64,000 nucleotides of DNA from NCBI GenBank assembly GCA_009667805.1, contig CM019063.1:55722881-55786880 (forward strand), read 5' to 3'. Within the stretch, counting starts at the first letter, position 1; each line of letters opens with the position of its first letter. The translations under genes were made by a program, and so were the position numbers. Source of the DNA: Leptobrachium leishanense. Its lineage: Eukaryota > Chordata > Amphibia > Anura > Megophryidae. The notes under the pieces are model-generated. The model made no database searches and was not told where the DNA came from. It saw only the letters and a list, made by a program, of their open reading frames with translations. Below are positions 11,589 through 22,370 of the stretch, piece after piece.

Positions 11589-12071
11589 ATGATTAATTAT
11601 ACGTATTTATGTAAAATAGTATTATAGGTATCTAAATTCCTTCCACTGTTGCAGATTTAAGCATGAGGTCAATTAGGACTAATAAGATCGTTGCAGCAAT
11701 TAAGTGCCTCCCTCCTTTACATTTAGATCTGTAGAATTGCTTCTCTTCCTTCATAGGCAATCTATGTCTACAATTGATCTATGTTAATAATAATGTCTTT
11801 GTAATTGACTGTGGTTAATGAGATAATTTATGAATCAATATGTAGACAATTGTTTTTAATTACTGGGTTGGCACACACAGACCGGCTGTAATGATTTATT
11901 GATTACTCAATTGATCTGTGGTGCTATTTATTCCCAGTTGTGTCATTATGTTTTAGGCTTGACAAAGACCAGTTGGTCGAAACGTTGCCTTTCTTGATGT
12001 TGGATTAAATCCATTTGAAATCATTTTGTGGATGTTGGAGTTCTTTCTATTTTTTTTGGTCATAGAAATCA

Positions 12072-12385
12072 GTCTGGAGCCAGGGGATCCGGTGCCCGTA
12101 GCACATCCAACGTAGACAGGAGTATCCACCCCTCCTCTGGGGTGTTAACAAGATGTTGAACCCCTTTGTGGGTGATCACCAGGGAATCAGCAGCACCCCA
12201 TCAGTAGCAAAGTTCTGCAGCTCGCAAACGCAGTGTCACCTCCCTGAAACGTCGGCGTGCCAACAGGGTCGAGAATGGTAGGTCATGGAACAAGGAAAGC
12301 GACATTGATTCAAACGCCAACGGGCTACGGGATGCCGGAATAACCATAAATTGAGATTTCAGAGAAGGATCCCGAGCCACCGCCA
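12072..12385 (-). pseudogene. L1 ORF1 fragment (C-terminal domain)
   Basis: Encodes SLSLFHDLPFSTLLARRRFR, close to ALYHDLPFQTLLARRRFRPV of the complete ORF1 at 15031-16191. This is the RNA-binding C-terminal domain of L1 ORF1 proteins. An in-frame stop follows LRAAELCY, so it is non-functional. Confidence 0.75.
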
Positions 12386-13037
12386 AAACATTTATTTATT
12401 TATTTATTTATAAAGGATTTTACCAGGAAGGATACATTGAGATTTCTCTCGTTTTCAAGTATGTCCTCGGTTCAAGAACATTGAATGGTTACAGAAATAC
12501 AAAATAGTAAAATGCAAGATATTAACACAAAACCAAATATACAGATTAACAGAAAAATTAATATGGAGGAAATAAAGTCATTATGTTACTTGTTTACAGG
12601 TGCATTCTGTATTGAGGTATGTTAATAGGGAAGTCTTAAGGGACTTTAGACTGGGGGAAGATTTGACGGTGTCTGGGAGGTTATTCCATATTTACGGTGC
12701 TCTGTAGGAAAATGAGTATCGAGCCACTTTCTTTTTGTATTGCGGTATTGCAAGTAAGGTGCTGGTCCTGGATCGGAGGTTATAGGATGAGTGAACTGCC
12801 GGGGGAAGCAGCATATTCAGGTAGGGTGGCAGCTTCCCAGAAAAGCTCTTAAACACCAGGTTGGAAAGGTGAAGGGTGCGTCTAGAGTCCAGTGATGGCC
12901 AGTTTAGTTCTTTTAACATGTCACAATGGTGTGTCATGTAGTTACATTGTAGCACAAAGAGACAGAATGAGTTATACAATGTAGTAAGTTTCTCTCTCAG
13001 CACATCACTCAGAGCCATCGGAGATTTATGCAGGCAT
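12386..13037 (-). mobile_element. CR1/L2-like LINE 3' fragment
   Basis: On the minus strand a reverse-transcriptase C-terminal frame (about 12692-13037) encodes LNWPSLDSRRTLHLSNLVFK, a GKLPPYLNML stretch, YNLRSRTSTLLAIP and SFSYRAP, the usual end of this LINE class. It is followed by a 3' region ending gacatacttgaaaacgagag, aatctcaatgtatccttcct, ggtaaaatcctttataaata and ATTT-type repeats. The same 3' end occurs at 34295, 51241 and 60540. The frame runs off at the junction with L1. Confidence 0.75.
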
Positions 13038-13305
13038 GTCAGAACCAAAGACAGCAGGTTCATCCCGCCCCAGCAGGTGAGTAGCCAGTTGGTTAAGAAG
13101 TCCTAAAAGCTCCCCGGATGGGACAGACTCCGGAATTCCACGGACCCGAAGATTACGACATCTGTGTCGTGACTCGACTTGAGCCACTGCTCTCGTGAGG
13201 TGATCCACCTGACTTCGCAAAGAATCCACCTGGATCATCAAGTGGTCTCGAGCCACCTCCAGGTCGGTCGTTCGTTCCTGCACAGAGGTTCCTGCACAGA
13301 GGGTA
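13038..13305 (-). pseudogene. L1 ORF1 fragment (coiled coil and start of RRM)
   Basis: Encodes a heptad-rich stretch (VDSLRSQVDHLTRAVAQVES) followed by RHRCRNLRVRGIPESVPSGE, the RRM entry of L1 ORF1 (compare RHRRRNVRVRGIPDSVSSDE in the copy at 15031). It is cut at its 3' side by the LINE insertion and at its 5' side by the hairpin at 13306. Confidence 0.75.
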
Positions 13306-13382
13306 ATAGCACTCACCCTTTTCGGGGTCTTAAGGCGACTCCGATTGGGTCCATCTTAAGACCCCAAAAAGGGTGAGTGCTA
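13306..13382. repeat. Hairpin, 28-bp arms
   Basis: tagcactcacccttttcggg continues to gtcttaag and is matched after a loop of about 20 nt by cttaagac...gggtgagtgcta. It abuts the broken 5' end of the L1 fragment. It may be the remnant of a foldback element. Confidence 0.6.
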
Positions 13383-13887
13383 TTTCAATTCAAATACTAC
13401 ACCATATTATGGTTATTTGCTCTTTATCTTTTTGAGGATCCCTGAAAGAAAGGCGTTTGGGGAGGCCTGATAACAACCCAGAGGCAAAATCCAATACAGC
13501 TTTAAAAGCTCTGAATACTGTGAGTGGATAGAGTTCATTTCTATTTACAAATGTTCACATGACATATTGCACAATTGTGTTGTTTTCTTTCTGTTTTTCT
13601 TGAGGTCATACTCCCAGAACGAGAAGAAATAGGGGTCAGCCACCGTGTTAACACTATGTTAAGTATCAATTTAAGTTACACTTAACACTGTATTTTTAAA
13701 TTAACTCCTGTGGTATACTATCACCAGAGTACGAATTACTTGAATATTTTCGGTGACACGTGTGTGCTCCACTCTCTTTTATCTATTTTCGGTTAAATAT
13801 TAAGCTGTGTCACGGATTTAGTATTTCAGTCAAATTAAACAGTGAAACGAAATTAATTTGTTTCATAAAGTTGTTTGCTGACTGTTA
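13383..13887. other. Unclassified, partly hAT-like repeat
   Basis: The part from about 13790 (ttaagctgtgtcacggattt) is homologous to the interior of the element at 57567-58123. The rest shows nothing I recognise. Confidence 0.45.
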
Positions 13888-14314
13888 GGCTAGGGTCAAA
13901 CGAAAGCATTTTTACACGCGAACGTAAAAAAGTGCGTCCGAACGCATTGACGTATTTTTTCATGGAATTCGCGAAAACGGTCATACGATGCGCATTTTCG
14001 TGCGGGATTTTTTACGGATCCAAACCAGGAAACTTTGGGTGTCTGGACGTTATATTGGCCGGACACGAGCAGGGTCTGACGTCTCCACATCACACACACA
14101 CACCGCTAGCGGACGCAGCGCACTCTGTACGTCTGTACTAGCGGTTCTGCGTTCTCGAAAAAATGCGTTCATTTTCCACTTGCGTTGCGCGGCCGGACTT
14201 TCGTGCGACCGTACTTCGTATATTGGCCGTCATTGCCCATCATTTGCTGCTAGTGCGGCCGTGATTAAGTGCGCCAGAACGTACGTTAAAAGTGCGCTGG
14301 TCTGACCCCAGCCT
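13888..14314. mobile_element. Non-autonomous TIR element, second copy
   Basis: The ends ggctagggtcaaacgaaagc and ggtctgaccccagcc are inverted, and the interior matches 2348-2770 in reverse. It interrupts the hAT-like repeat: the sequences on either side are contiguous in the copy at 57860-57920 apart from about 10 bp. Confidence 0.75.
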
Positions 14315-14684
14315 AAGTTAAGATCAATTCGATAGATGATATCAATTCGAATTTTCCACCATAGTTCTCAATGATAAAAACATCCACGTTTTTATTAAAT
14401 ATTTCTTAAACCATTTATAATTTTCAATTGCAGCAAACCAAAAAGCCATTTTTTTATATTGCTGAACGCACACAGACTGTAAAAAAATAATTCAGCTGCA
14501 TGTGTTCCGCAAAGAAAAACAGACCTCATTATTACATTTAAAATAATTTAGCAAACCTAAACATTCACCCAAAAAAAACCTGAAAAATGCCAAAAAATCC
14601 TAAAAAATAAATTTAAAAAATGGCTGTTTGCTGCAATTGAAAATTATAAATGGTTTAAAAAATATTTAATAAAAATGGGGATTT
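14315..14684. repeat. hAT-like AT-rich repeat, left part
   Basis: Contains aagatcaattcgatag and gatatcaattcgaa, shared with 57900-57960. An inverted pair (catttataattttcaattgc and its complement) also occurs inside it. The right part resumes at 22370 and ends at the TIR-like gcacatcccta (22749-22759). Confidence 0.5.
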
Positions 14685-15030
14685 TTTTTTAAATTCTTTA
14701 TTTAGAGAATTATACATAACAAGAAATTCACGAAATCAAACGTAGAAAAAGACAGCCGTCTAGGGCTGGCCAAACTAACTACGGTCAGCCAGTCAGATAA
14801 TGTAAGATGCAAGTAGTAACAGGTCAATAAGGGAATAATAAAAACAAAAAACAAGAAGTCCCAACCGTCAGTGAAGGAAGAAAACACAAAAGAAACACAT
14901 AAGCATGTAGGACTTTCAACGTAAATGCCATAAATTGTCCTGATAGATTATACTCAGAGCTTATCTATAGACCAGTGACACGTAAACAGAGAAGAAAAAA
15001 GCTGGGGGGGTAAACAATATCGCTCAGGTC

Positions 15031-16191
15031 TCAGTCTGGCTGAAGTTCCGGAGGGTCCGGCGAGATGCCCGCCGCTTCAAGGTCGGACCAGGCGGTTTCA
15101 GGATCAGTGATGGTGTAGGGGACATTATTATGTGTCGCCACCAATGCTCCCGCCAAGCCCCACCGATAACGGATCCCCCTCCGATGAAGAACCGCAGTCA
15201 CAGGACGGAACCGCCTGCGAGCAAGCAGAGTCTGGAATGGAAGGTCGTGATACAAAGCCAACGTGGAGCCCTCAAATTTCACTGGATCTCTTGCGCCAGG
15301 AGCAGACATAAGCTTGACCTTAAATGCTACATCACGAAAGGCCACCACGACATCACGGGGTGTCCCCTTCGAAAGCGCCGCAGGTTTCCGAACCCTGAAT
15401 ACCGATCCGATCACATCTGGCTTGTCAGGAGGGAGTCCCGCCAGCCGAAGGGCCAAACGAGACACATAAGCTGGGAGTTCATCTGACGACACAGAGTCCG
15501 GGATGCCTCTGACCCTGACGTTACGACGGCGGTGTCTTGTTTCCAGCATCTCCACAGAGCGGGACAAAAGCTCGACCTGGGATCTTAGACCAGCGACCTG
15601 TCCCAACAGGTGAGTATGTTTTGATAGCACTGTAGAGGTCGTCGCCTGCACTGCTGTCACCTGCGCACGGATTGTTGCAACCTCCTCCCGAACCGCCGCC
15701 ACTTCAGGTTTCCACACCCCCCGGATTTCCCGGAGTTCGTCCAGGATCCTCCGAAGGTCTCTTTTCGTAAGAGGAAGATCATCATCCTCCTCCTGCCGAC
15801 TTTCTCCAGGCTGTGTCATACGGGTTTCGAGTGAGGTCGCTCTCGTTTGTTGCGGTTGGGCACCCGGTCTCAAAACGTCCTGTCGTAATGAAGCCACACT
15901 ACTGCTGGCTGAAAGCTGGTGTTCCTCGGCCGAATCCCCGTCAGAGAGGCCACCAGCAGTAAGTGAGGCACTCAAAGACGCCGTCAGCGCTGCTTTTTGT
16001 TTCTTTTGCGCCCTTTTTTTTGCTGCTGCAGATAGTGGTTGGGAGTCTGGTGTCCGAGATTGTGGGGAGATCCAGGTCATCGTAGAGCTACCACCCGAGT
16101 GCCAGGGGTCCTCTTCATCTTCCGAAAAGTCATAGCCCGGGGGGAGGGAGGAGGAGATCGCATCTCCCTTCGAAGTGGACCCACCTCTCAT
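15031..16191 (-). CDS. L1/Tx1-type ORF1 protein, intact frame
   Basis: 386 codons from ATG to stop. Residues 1-130 are low complexity. About 130-240 form a coiled coil (LRRILDELREIRGVWKPEVA, then SQVELLSRSVEMLETRHRRR). The RRM follows (RRNVRVRGIPDSVSSDELPA), then a C-terminal domain with FHDLPF-type motif ALYHDLPFQTLLARRRF and RYRWGL. L1 ORF1 proteins are trimeric nucleic-acid chaperones needed for retrotransposition. The frame is uninterrupted although the element lacks ORF2, so if expressed it would have to move with a partner L1 reverse transcriptase. Confidence 0.85.
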   Translation of the reverse strand: MRGGSTSKGDAISSSLPPGYDFSEDEEDPWHSGGSSTMTWISPQSRTPDSQPLSAAAKKRAQKKQKAALTASLSASLTAGGLSDGDSAEEHQLSASSSVASLRQDVLRPGAQPQQTRATSLETRMTQPGESRQEEDDDLPLTKRDLRRILDELREIRGVWKPEVAAVREEVATIRAQVTAVQATTSTVLSKHTHLLGQVAGLRSQVELLSRSVEMLETRHRRRNVRVRGIPDSVSSDELPAYVSRLALRLAGLPPDKPDVIGSVFRVRKPAALSKGTPRDVVVAFRDVAFKVKLMSAPGARDPVKFEGSTLALYHDLPFQTLLARRRFRPVTAVLHRRGIRYRWGLAGALVATHNNVPYTITDPETAWSDLEAAGISPDPPELQPD

Positions 16192-16613
16192 CTAGTCCCG
16201 AATGTCCCTCTGTCTGGACCGCAGCTTCTGTGAGCGACCGGTGGGCATGTCACCAAAGCGCAGGCACAAGGAAGAAGAGCGGTAAAAGGTCTCAGAAATC
16301 TCCTTCCAGGCTTCTAAAATGGCCGCTAGTACTAGGCCCCGATTGTGCCGCGGGGGTTAATCGCTCCGGAGCGTCAATTTCGGGGGTAAGGCAAACACTG
16401 TTGTCACCGAGTCCCCAGTGGCCCAGAGACCGTAGAGCGTTTTCAAGTGCGAGCAAACGCGGCGAAATATTTTAAACCGTGTTTATCGGGGGCGTGGCCT
16501 GACTCCGTTCGATGGTGGACGTGTAGCGCCGGAGCTCCGCACTAGAGACCCACTAAACACGAGGAAAAACGACTCACAGTAAGCGCAGCTGCAGCACAGG
16601 ACCGGGGGAACCA

Positions 16614-17576
16614 GTGGAGCACAGTATGTCCTCCCGCAGCGGTACCAAAAAAGCGGGTTCCGCCGACTTTTTCGCGCCGAAGAGCCAGAAACAGCGCGGC
16701 ATTGGGGCCTCCCAAGATGGCGGCGGCTCAATCTCCTCGTCCCCGCGTGCATCTGCCTCCCCCGCTGAAGACAGCTCAGGGATTGACGTGGTGACGGCCA
16801 AACTAGCACCTATGCTGGCAGCCCTTTCTGATGCACTATCGAATCGCCTAGACAGCGTGGCGGCGGACATTAAAAAAGATATCAAAGAAATAGGAGACCG
16901 CACAGACAGATTGGAAGCAAAGATGGCGGAATTTGCAGGGGCACATAATGTTCTGACAGAACAAGTGGAGGATTTACAATCTCAACTTCTGGGGGCACTT
17001 ACTAAAATTGCGGACTTGGAGGATAGATCACGTCGCCATAACTTGAAAGTGAGAGGTATCCCAGATTCGATATCAGCTCATGACCTTCCGGATTATGTTA
17101 CTGAACTATTTCAACACCTCCTGCCTGAAGCCACCTCGGATTCCCTCCTGTTTGACAGAATTCATCGACTTCCTAAACCACCGTCAGCTCCGGCTAAGGC
17201 GCCTAAAGATGTCTTACTTCGTCTTCACTATTATAAACCTCGCGAGGACATATTGCGTGCCTTGAGACGTCCTGGGGCTCTATCCCCGACCTACGATCAT
17301 ATTGCTATCTTTCCGGACCTGTCTCGCACTACCCTCCAACACCGGCGCAACTTTAAACAAGTGACAACGATGCTCCGTGATCGCAGTATCGCATACAGGT
17401 GGGGCTTCCCAACCAAACTGTTGATATCTCGCAACGGTGTTTTCCACTCGGTGACTTCCGTATCGGAGGGCATGCAACTCCTGAAAGATTGGGGAATGGA
17501 ACCTGCTACCCCTCCGTCACAGCGGCAAGATCCTCCACCCCGCCTTGACCCGGAGTGGCACAAGAAGAAAAAGTGA
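16614..17576 (+). CDS. L1 ORF1 protein, intact
   Basis: 320 codons. A basic, serine-rich N-terminus is followed by a heptad coiled coil at roughly 70-140 (IKEIGDRTDRLEAKMAEFAG, LTEQVEDLQSQLLGALTKIA), the RRM entry RRHNLKVRGIPDSISAHDLP, and a C-terminal domain with RRNFKQVTTMLRDRSIAYRW. It ends in a lysine run. The product is the RNA-binding chaperone of the element. Start: the first ATG of the open frame is at 16614; the internal ATG at 16626 (MSSRSG) is an equally plausible start. Confidence 0.88.
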   Translation: MEHSMSSRSGTKKAGSADFFAPKSQKQRGIGASQDGGGSISSSPRASASPAEDSSGIDVVTAKLAPMLAALSDALSNRLDSVAADIKKDIKEIGDRTDRLEAKMAEFAGAHNVLTEQVEDLQSQLLGALTKIADLEDRSRRHNLKVRGIPDSISAHDLPDYVTELFQHLLPEATSDSLLFDRIHRLPKPPSAPAKAPKDVLLRLHYYKPREDILRALRRPGALSPTYDHIAIFPDLSRTTLQHRRNFKQVTTMLRDRSIAYRWGFPTKLLISRNGVFHSVTSVSEGMQLLKDWGMEPATPPSQRQDPPPRLDPEWHKKKK

Positions 17577-18140
17577 TTTGCTCTATGCTATTGATGTCTT
17601 GCGAATCTTCGGATTGCCACGTGCTTTGGGCAGAGGAAGAAAGTTCTCGGGATATTTCATCGTCTTGACGGTATCGTATTTCGCCGAGTGTGCCTCCAGG
17701 GTCCTTTTTTTTTTTTCCTGTTGGTATTCCATGTTCCCATACACGTGACCCAGGTTTCGGGACTGTGGTAGCAGCTGGAGTTGATGGGTCCCGACGTGCG
17801 CAGCACGGCGCTGCTTTTTGTTCCTCCATCCGGGCGTCCTGTTGGGTTCATTTTTTGACCCCCCACTCTCGCTCTTTTTTCGGAGTATGAGAAGTACACC
17901 CGCTTCTCGGGGCTTCTCAAGAGAGATTGTCTCTTTGAGACATGTACATAGTTTCTTCAACACCACTGTGGTGTTTTTCTGTTTTTTGTTTCTATGTTGT
18001 TTTCTTTTTTCCTCATCGCCATTCACTGACTGTTCTCAAATACGCTCGACCCGAGCCATGTGGGCTGCTTTGTTTGTCCAAAATGTGAATTGGGGGCTCT
18101 GTTGGCCCAGGAACCGTATACAGTTTTTGGTCTCAATTGT
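17577..18140 (+). other. L1 spacer between ORF1 and ORF2
   Basis: A T-rich inter-ORF region of about 560 bp. Open frames here on the minus strand are shadows. ORF2 may start at the ATG at 18060, which is in the same frame, but the endonuclease homology begins at 18141. Confidence 0.6.
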
Positions 18141-21100
18141 ATGAAACTTATGTCCTTCAACGTTAGGGGCTTAAACGCTCCATTTAAAAGACATGCATTA
18201 TGCTCAGAGATAAAACGGGGAGACCCAGATATGGTGTGTCTACAGGAGACGCACTTTCGTAGATTGTCTCACCCTTTGTTGCAGGTACCTCGATATACCA
18301 CGCAATTCCACGCTACGGGCCCCACCAAGTCTAGAGGGGTGTCTATACTACTGCATGATAGAATGTCTTTTCAACTTCACAGAAAGCTGAGTGATCCGAA
18401 GGGCCGCTACCTTATCTTAGTGTGTACGATTAATCAGAAATTGTTCACTATATGTAATATCTATAGTCCTAACTCATCTCAAGTATCGTTTCTTAAACAT
18501 GTACTGCTCAAAATGTTAACAGTATCAACTGGCGAGGTGATTGTGATGGGCGATTTTAATGTTTGTCCAGATTCGCTTCTAGATAGGTCAGCCGCCTCAT
18601 ACGCAGCACACATTAGAAAACAATGTAGGGAATTGACGGACCTTCTGTCTCATTTTAATCTCTATGATGTGTGGAGGGTTTTCCATCCGGGCGAGAGAGG
18701 ATATACTTTGTTCTCTCCACCTCACAATTCATATTCCAGAATAGATTTTTTTTGCATAAGAGGTTCTTTACTGCCTTCTGTTCGTGACTGCGACATCTCG
18801 AGCTTCACGCTGTCTGATCATGCCCCAGTATTCTTGACGCTAGCAGACGACTTCCAGGTGTTTAGCAGGCCTCCTTGGCGCCTCAACGACTCTCTTTTGG
18901 GCGATCCAGAGATATTAGCGGACCTGCAGTCCTCACTTGACAACTACTTCTCGGAGAATAAAGATTCTTCCTCGGATCCGACTATTCTCTGGAGAGCTCA
19001 CAAGGCAGTTATGAGAGGGGTGTGCATTAGATGGGCAGCTATCAGGAAGAGACAACATATCGCAGATAGACTGGAGTTACTGACCCGTATAGACGCTTTG
19101 ACCAAGGCCAACCAAACCCACCCGAATCCAAGCACGGCTCGGGAACTGGCCAAAGCGGGAGCGGACCTGACCGACCTAGACAGTACAACACATTTCTACG
19201 CATTACAACGCCTTAGAGCAAATAGATATTCGACCGCGAATAGGGTGGGACACTCGTTGGCGCTCCGCCTCCGTACTCTGCAGCAATCAACCAGAACGTC
19301 CTTTTTGTTAAATAACCGAGGGGAAAGGATATATAAACCACAGGACATAGCGAACGAATTTGCGACATACTATCGGGCTCTATATAATTTAAGAGACGGG
19401 ACCGCAGGCCCAGGACCTTCGATATCGGATATACGAGGCTATTTAGACAAAATAAACTTACCGACTCTATCACAGACACAACGTGCCTCTTTGGCTTCCC
19501 CGATAACATGCGAGGAAATCGCGGAGGTGATTACGTCCCTACCTAAAGGCAAGGCTCCAGGCCCCGATGGGTTCACGTCCACTTATTACAGAACTTTCCA
19601 TCAAACGCTACTTCCCCATATCCATGGCTTGTTTACCACTGCGATGGATAGTGGGAACCTCCCTTCTGAGCTACTTGGTGCCGCAATAGTCACCCTACCC
19701 AAATTAGGTAAACCTCCCACTAGTTGTCAAAACTTTCGACCAATCTCTCTGATAAATGTAGACCTTAAAATATACACTAAGATCCTGGCGAATCGTTTGG
19801 CATTGACTATCACGAGTTTGATCGGGATGGATCAGGTCGGATTTATACCCGGCCGTCAGGGTCCGGATAACACTCGTCGACTACTCAATCTCATTCAAGT
19901 GCTTACTTCGTCTTCTACGCCTGGTCTCATACTGTCATTGGACGCGGAAAAGGCGTTTGACCGAGTGCATTGGGGTTTTATGTCAGAGGTGATGGCAAAA
20001 TTCTCTATCCCACCTGAGTTTGTTAAGGGGGTTTTTTCGGTTTATGCTTCTCCGTCTGCCACGGTACGTTTTGCGGGATTCCATTCTCGAGCATTTCCTA
20101 TCACGAACGGCACAAGACAGGGCTGCCCGCTGTCTCCACTACTGTATGCGCTCGTCTTAGAACCTCTGGCTCAGATGATCAGGCAGTCCGATGAAGTAAG
20201 GGGCATAGAGGTGGGTCCGCAGACACACAAATTAAACCTCTTTGCTGACGACGTCCTCCTTACTTTGACATCCCCTAAAACTTCCTTAGAGGCTCTGACT
20301 AACATATTGCACGAATATGGTACATTTTCATATCATAAGATTAATTTTTCCAAGACTCAGGCGCTGCCAGTTAATATCCCAGAGGACGTGCTGATTACAC
20401 TAAAACAGGAATTCGCGTTTGATTGGAGAACTAAATTTCTCACGTATTTGGGTATCAAGCTAGCTCTTTCGGCTCAGGTCTTATTTGATATTAATTACGG
20501 AAAGTTGCTAATAGAAATTAAATCCCTATTGCGGTCTTGGCAGCCCCGACGATTGTCGTGGTTTGGTCGCATTGCGGCGGTGAAAATGACGATACTACCG
20601 AAAATTTTATATGTTTTTCGAGCCCTTCCTATTTTTATACCTAGAGCGTTTTTTTCTACTTTGCAGGGAGTGGTTAATGCCTTCCTATGGAATTATCGGC
20701 GCCCCAGAATCAAATTTCCTGTCCTCTCACGCCGAATCGAGGGGGGGGATTAGGGGTACCGGATTTTGCAAAATATAGCCGAGCTGTACATGTTGCAGCG
20801 ATGATAGTGTGCCTGGGCTATGCCTCCCGTCCTCAATGGGCGGTTATGGAGGCCACTACTCTGACCCCTCACGATTTAAGGGTACTGTTATGGGTTCCCC
20901 TCCGAATAGACCAAGGGGGATGTTCACATCTCTGTTTGCTACAACGACCCTCTCCTTGAGAATATGGGACAGTATGTTCCTGAAGATATCGGGGACGGGC
21001 CCCGTATCAAGAGCGGCACCACTGAGGATGTTTCAGTATATCCTTCCCCATTTTAATGCGCAATGTTGGGCGACGAAGGGGGTTTTCAATTTGTGCCAAT

Positions 21101-21990
21101 TAACAGATAAATGCGGGGTATTGGAATTTGCGTCGGTACAATCTAAATTTCACCTGCAGGACTCTTATTTTTTATCTTATTGCCAATTGCGTTCATACTT
21201 GAGGTCTCAGGGATTCGCAGCATTCTACTCGATCCATAAGCCGCCCTTGACGTTAATTGAATCCCTGGGTGTCTCCCAATTGCTACCGAAAGGCTTAATC
21301 TCCATCGGCCTCAATGCAATCATGAAGGACAGGGAGCTACCCTTGTGGCGGTATCATTCTGCGTGGGAAAAAGATCTGAAACGTTCCATTGAGCCAGAAT
21401 TGTGGGCAGCTGTGTTCCGTAGAGATGTGGGGGTGTCTAGAAACGCGACTCTCCTGGAAACAAGTAGGAAGGTTGTCTACCGATGGTACTGGACGCCGGA
21501 TAAAACCTCTAAATTTGCTTCGTCCTCTTCCTCAGTATGTTGGCGTTGTAGTTCACAGACAGGTACTTATATGCATATCTGGTGGCAGTGCCCTCTATTG
21601 ATTCCCTTCTGGACTATGGTGGTGGAATTTGCTACGGCAGTGGTGGGTACTCCTATTCCTATGGATCCCGGATTCATCTTGGTGGGACTGGGAGGCCCCA
21701 AGTTAACTAGGCAACAGTCCAGAATGACATTTCATATTATGTCCACCGCATTACTGCTGATAGCACAGAGATGGAAATCAGACACGGTCCCATCTATGGG
21801 GCTCCTTAAGACGTACATGACTAGAGATAGGACCTATGACAGCAGGGCTAAAGAGTTTCTCTCGGTGACCCCCCCTAAACAGGACCCATGGGAATTGTGG
21901 GACATATATCTAGTGAAACAGTGTGTGCATGGAGGGGTGAATAGGCCCGTGGATGGGGAGGAGGCGAGCGTCTCGGAAGTTAACAGGTGA
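18141..21990 (+). pseudogene. L1 ORF2 (endonuclease, reverse transcriptase), frameshifted
   Basis: Starts MKLMSFNVRGLNAPFKRHAL. The apurinic endonuclease domain is shown by FNVRGL, LQETHF, GDFN and SDHAP. Reverse transcriptase motifs: PLPKGKAPGPDGF region, DAEKAFDRVHW (A), GTRQGCPLSPLLYALVLEPL (B) and LFADDVLL (C). A C-terminal CWRCSSQTGTYMHIWWQC is the usual Cys-His knuckle. The frame breaks in a G8 tract near 20741-20748 and again near 20893-20905, after which it is open to 21990. The catalytic residues are present, but the protein would end early without the frameshifts being read through. Confidence 0.88.
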
Positions 21991-22252
21991 CCCGGGTAGT
22001 CTGCGAATTGAGGAATTAGTTAATGGGTGCCAGAAAGTTACCTGTACATAATAGACAATGGCTCTTACTTTACTGGTGATGAGGAAGTTCCCCCCCCCTT
22101 TTTTTTTTCCTTTTTTGAGTTTTTTGTGTCCTTTTTATCTTTACGCCTCAATGTCAATTTGTAAGCATATGATAATTCATGTTGGTTTCCCTTCCCTTAT
22201 CTTTTTTTCTGTATCCCCATTGACTATGTGTTTTGAAAAAAATAAAAAATCT

Positions 22253-22283
<31 letters not shown>

Positions 22284-22370
22284 TAAAAAAACGTGTTTAT
22301 CACGGAGCTCCTTCAACATGCGCCGCTCGCTTCCTCAGCTAGCTCCGCCCTCCAAAATGGGGATTTTTTT

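Larger units (their letters stand above)
9542..12071. mobile_element. Penelope-like element palindrome with 13-bp target duplication
   Basis: Two arms of about 1.2 kb, almost identical, meet head to head around 10838-10852. gtcatagaaatca at 9542-9554 and 12059-12071 is the target duplication. Each arm carries a 5'-truncated Penelope-like coding region ending in a GIY-YIG endonuclease and the terminal sequence gaccagttggtcgaaacgtt. The mirrored arms imply two joined, inversely oriented, 5'-truncated copies made in a single insertion. A few substitutions separate the arms. Confidence 0.85.
8858..13305 (-). mobile_element. ORF1-only L1/Tx1-type LINE, interrupted twice
   Basis: Minus-strand element. 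Its 3' tail (aataaagttttgaatat, then A-rich) is at 8858-8890. ORF1 pieces lie at 12072-12385 (C-terminal domain) and 13038-13305 (coiled coil and RRM). ORF1 runs into a roughly 0.7-kb 3' region and tail with no ORF2, the layout of a half-L1. It is split by a Penelope-like palindrome at 9555-12058, flanked by a 13-bp duplication, and by another LINE fragment at 12386-13037. Confidence 0.68.
16488..22291 (+). mobile_element. Near full-length L1/Tx1-type LINE
   Basis: A 5.8-kb element with a 10-bp target duplication cgtgtttatc (16478-16487 and 22292-22301). It starts ggggggcgtggcctgac and ends in AATAAA-like sequence and a poly(A) tract of more than 20. It contains ORF1 (16614-17576) and ORF2 (18141-21990, two frameshifts). 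The perfect duplication and intact ORF1 suggest a fairly recent insertion. Confidence 0.88.
14685..22370 (-). mobile_element. ORF1-only L1 (half-L1-like), split by a full L1
   Basis: Minus-strand unit. 5' region at 22302-22353 and 16200-16477, ORF1 at 15031-16191, about 340 bp of 3' region, then aataaagaatt and an A-run at 14685-14705. A duplication of about 16 bp, aaaatggggattttttt, flanks it (14673-14693 and 22354-22370). There is no space for ORF2 between the ORF1 stop and the tail. The plus-strand L1 at 16488-22291 sits in its 5' region. Confidence 0.75.
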
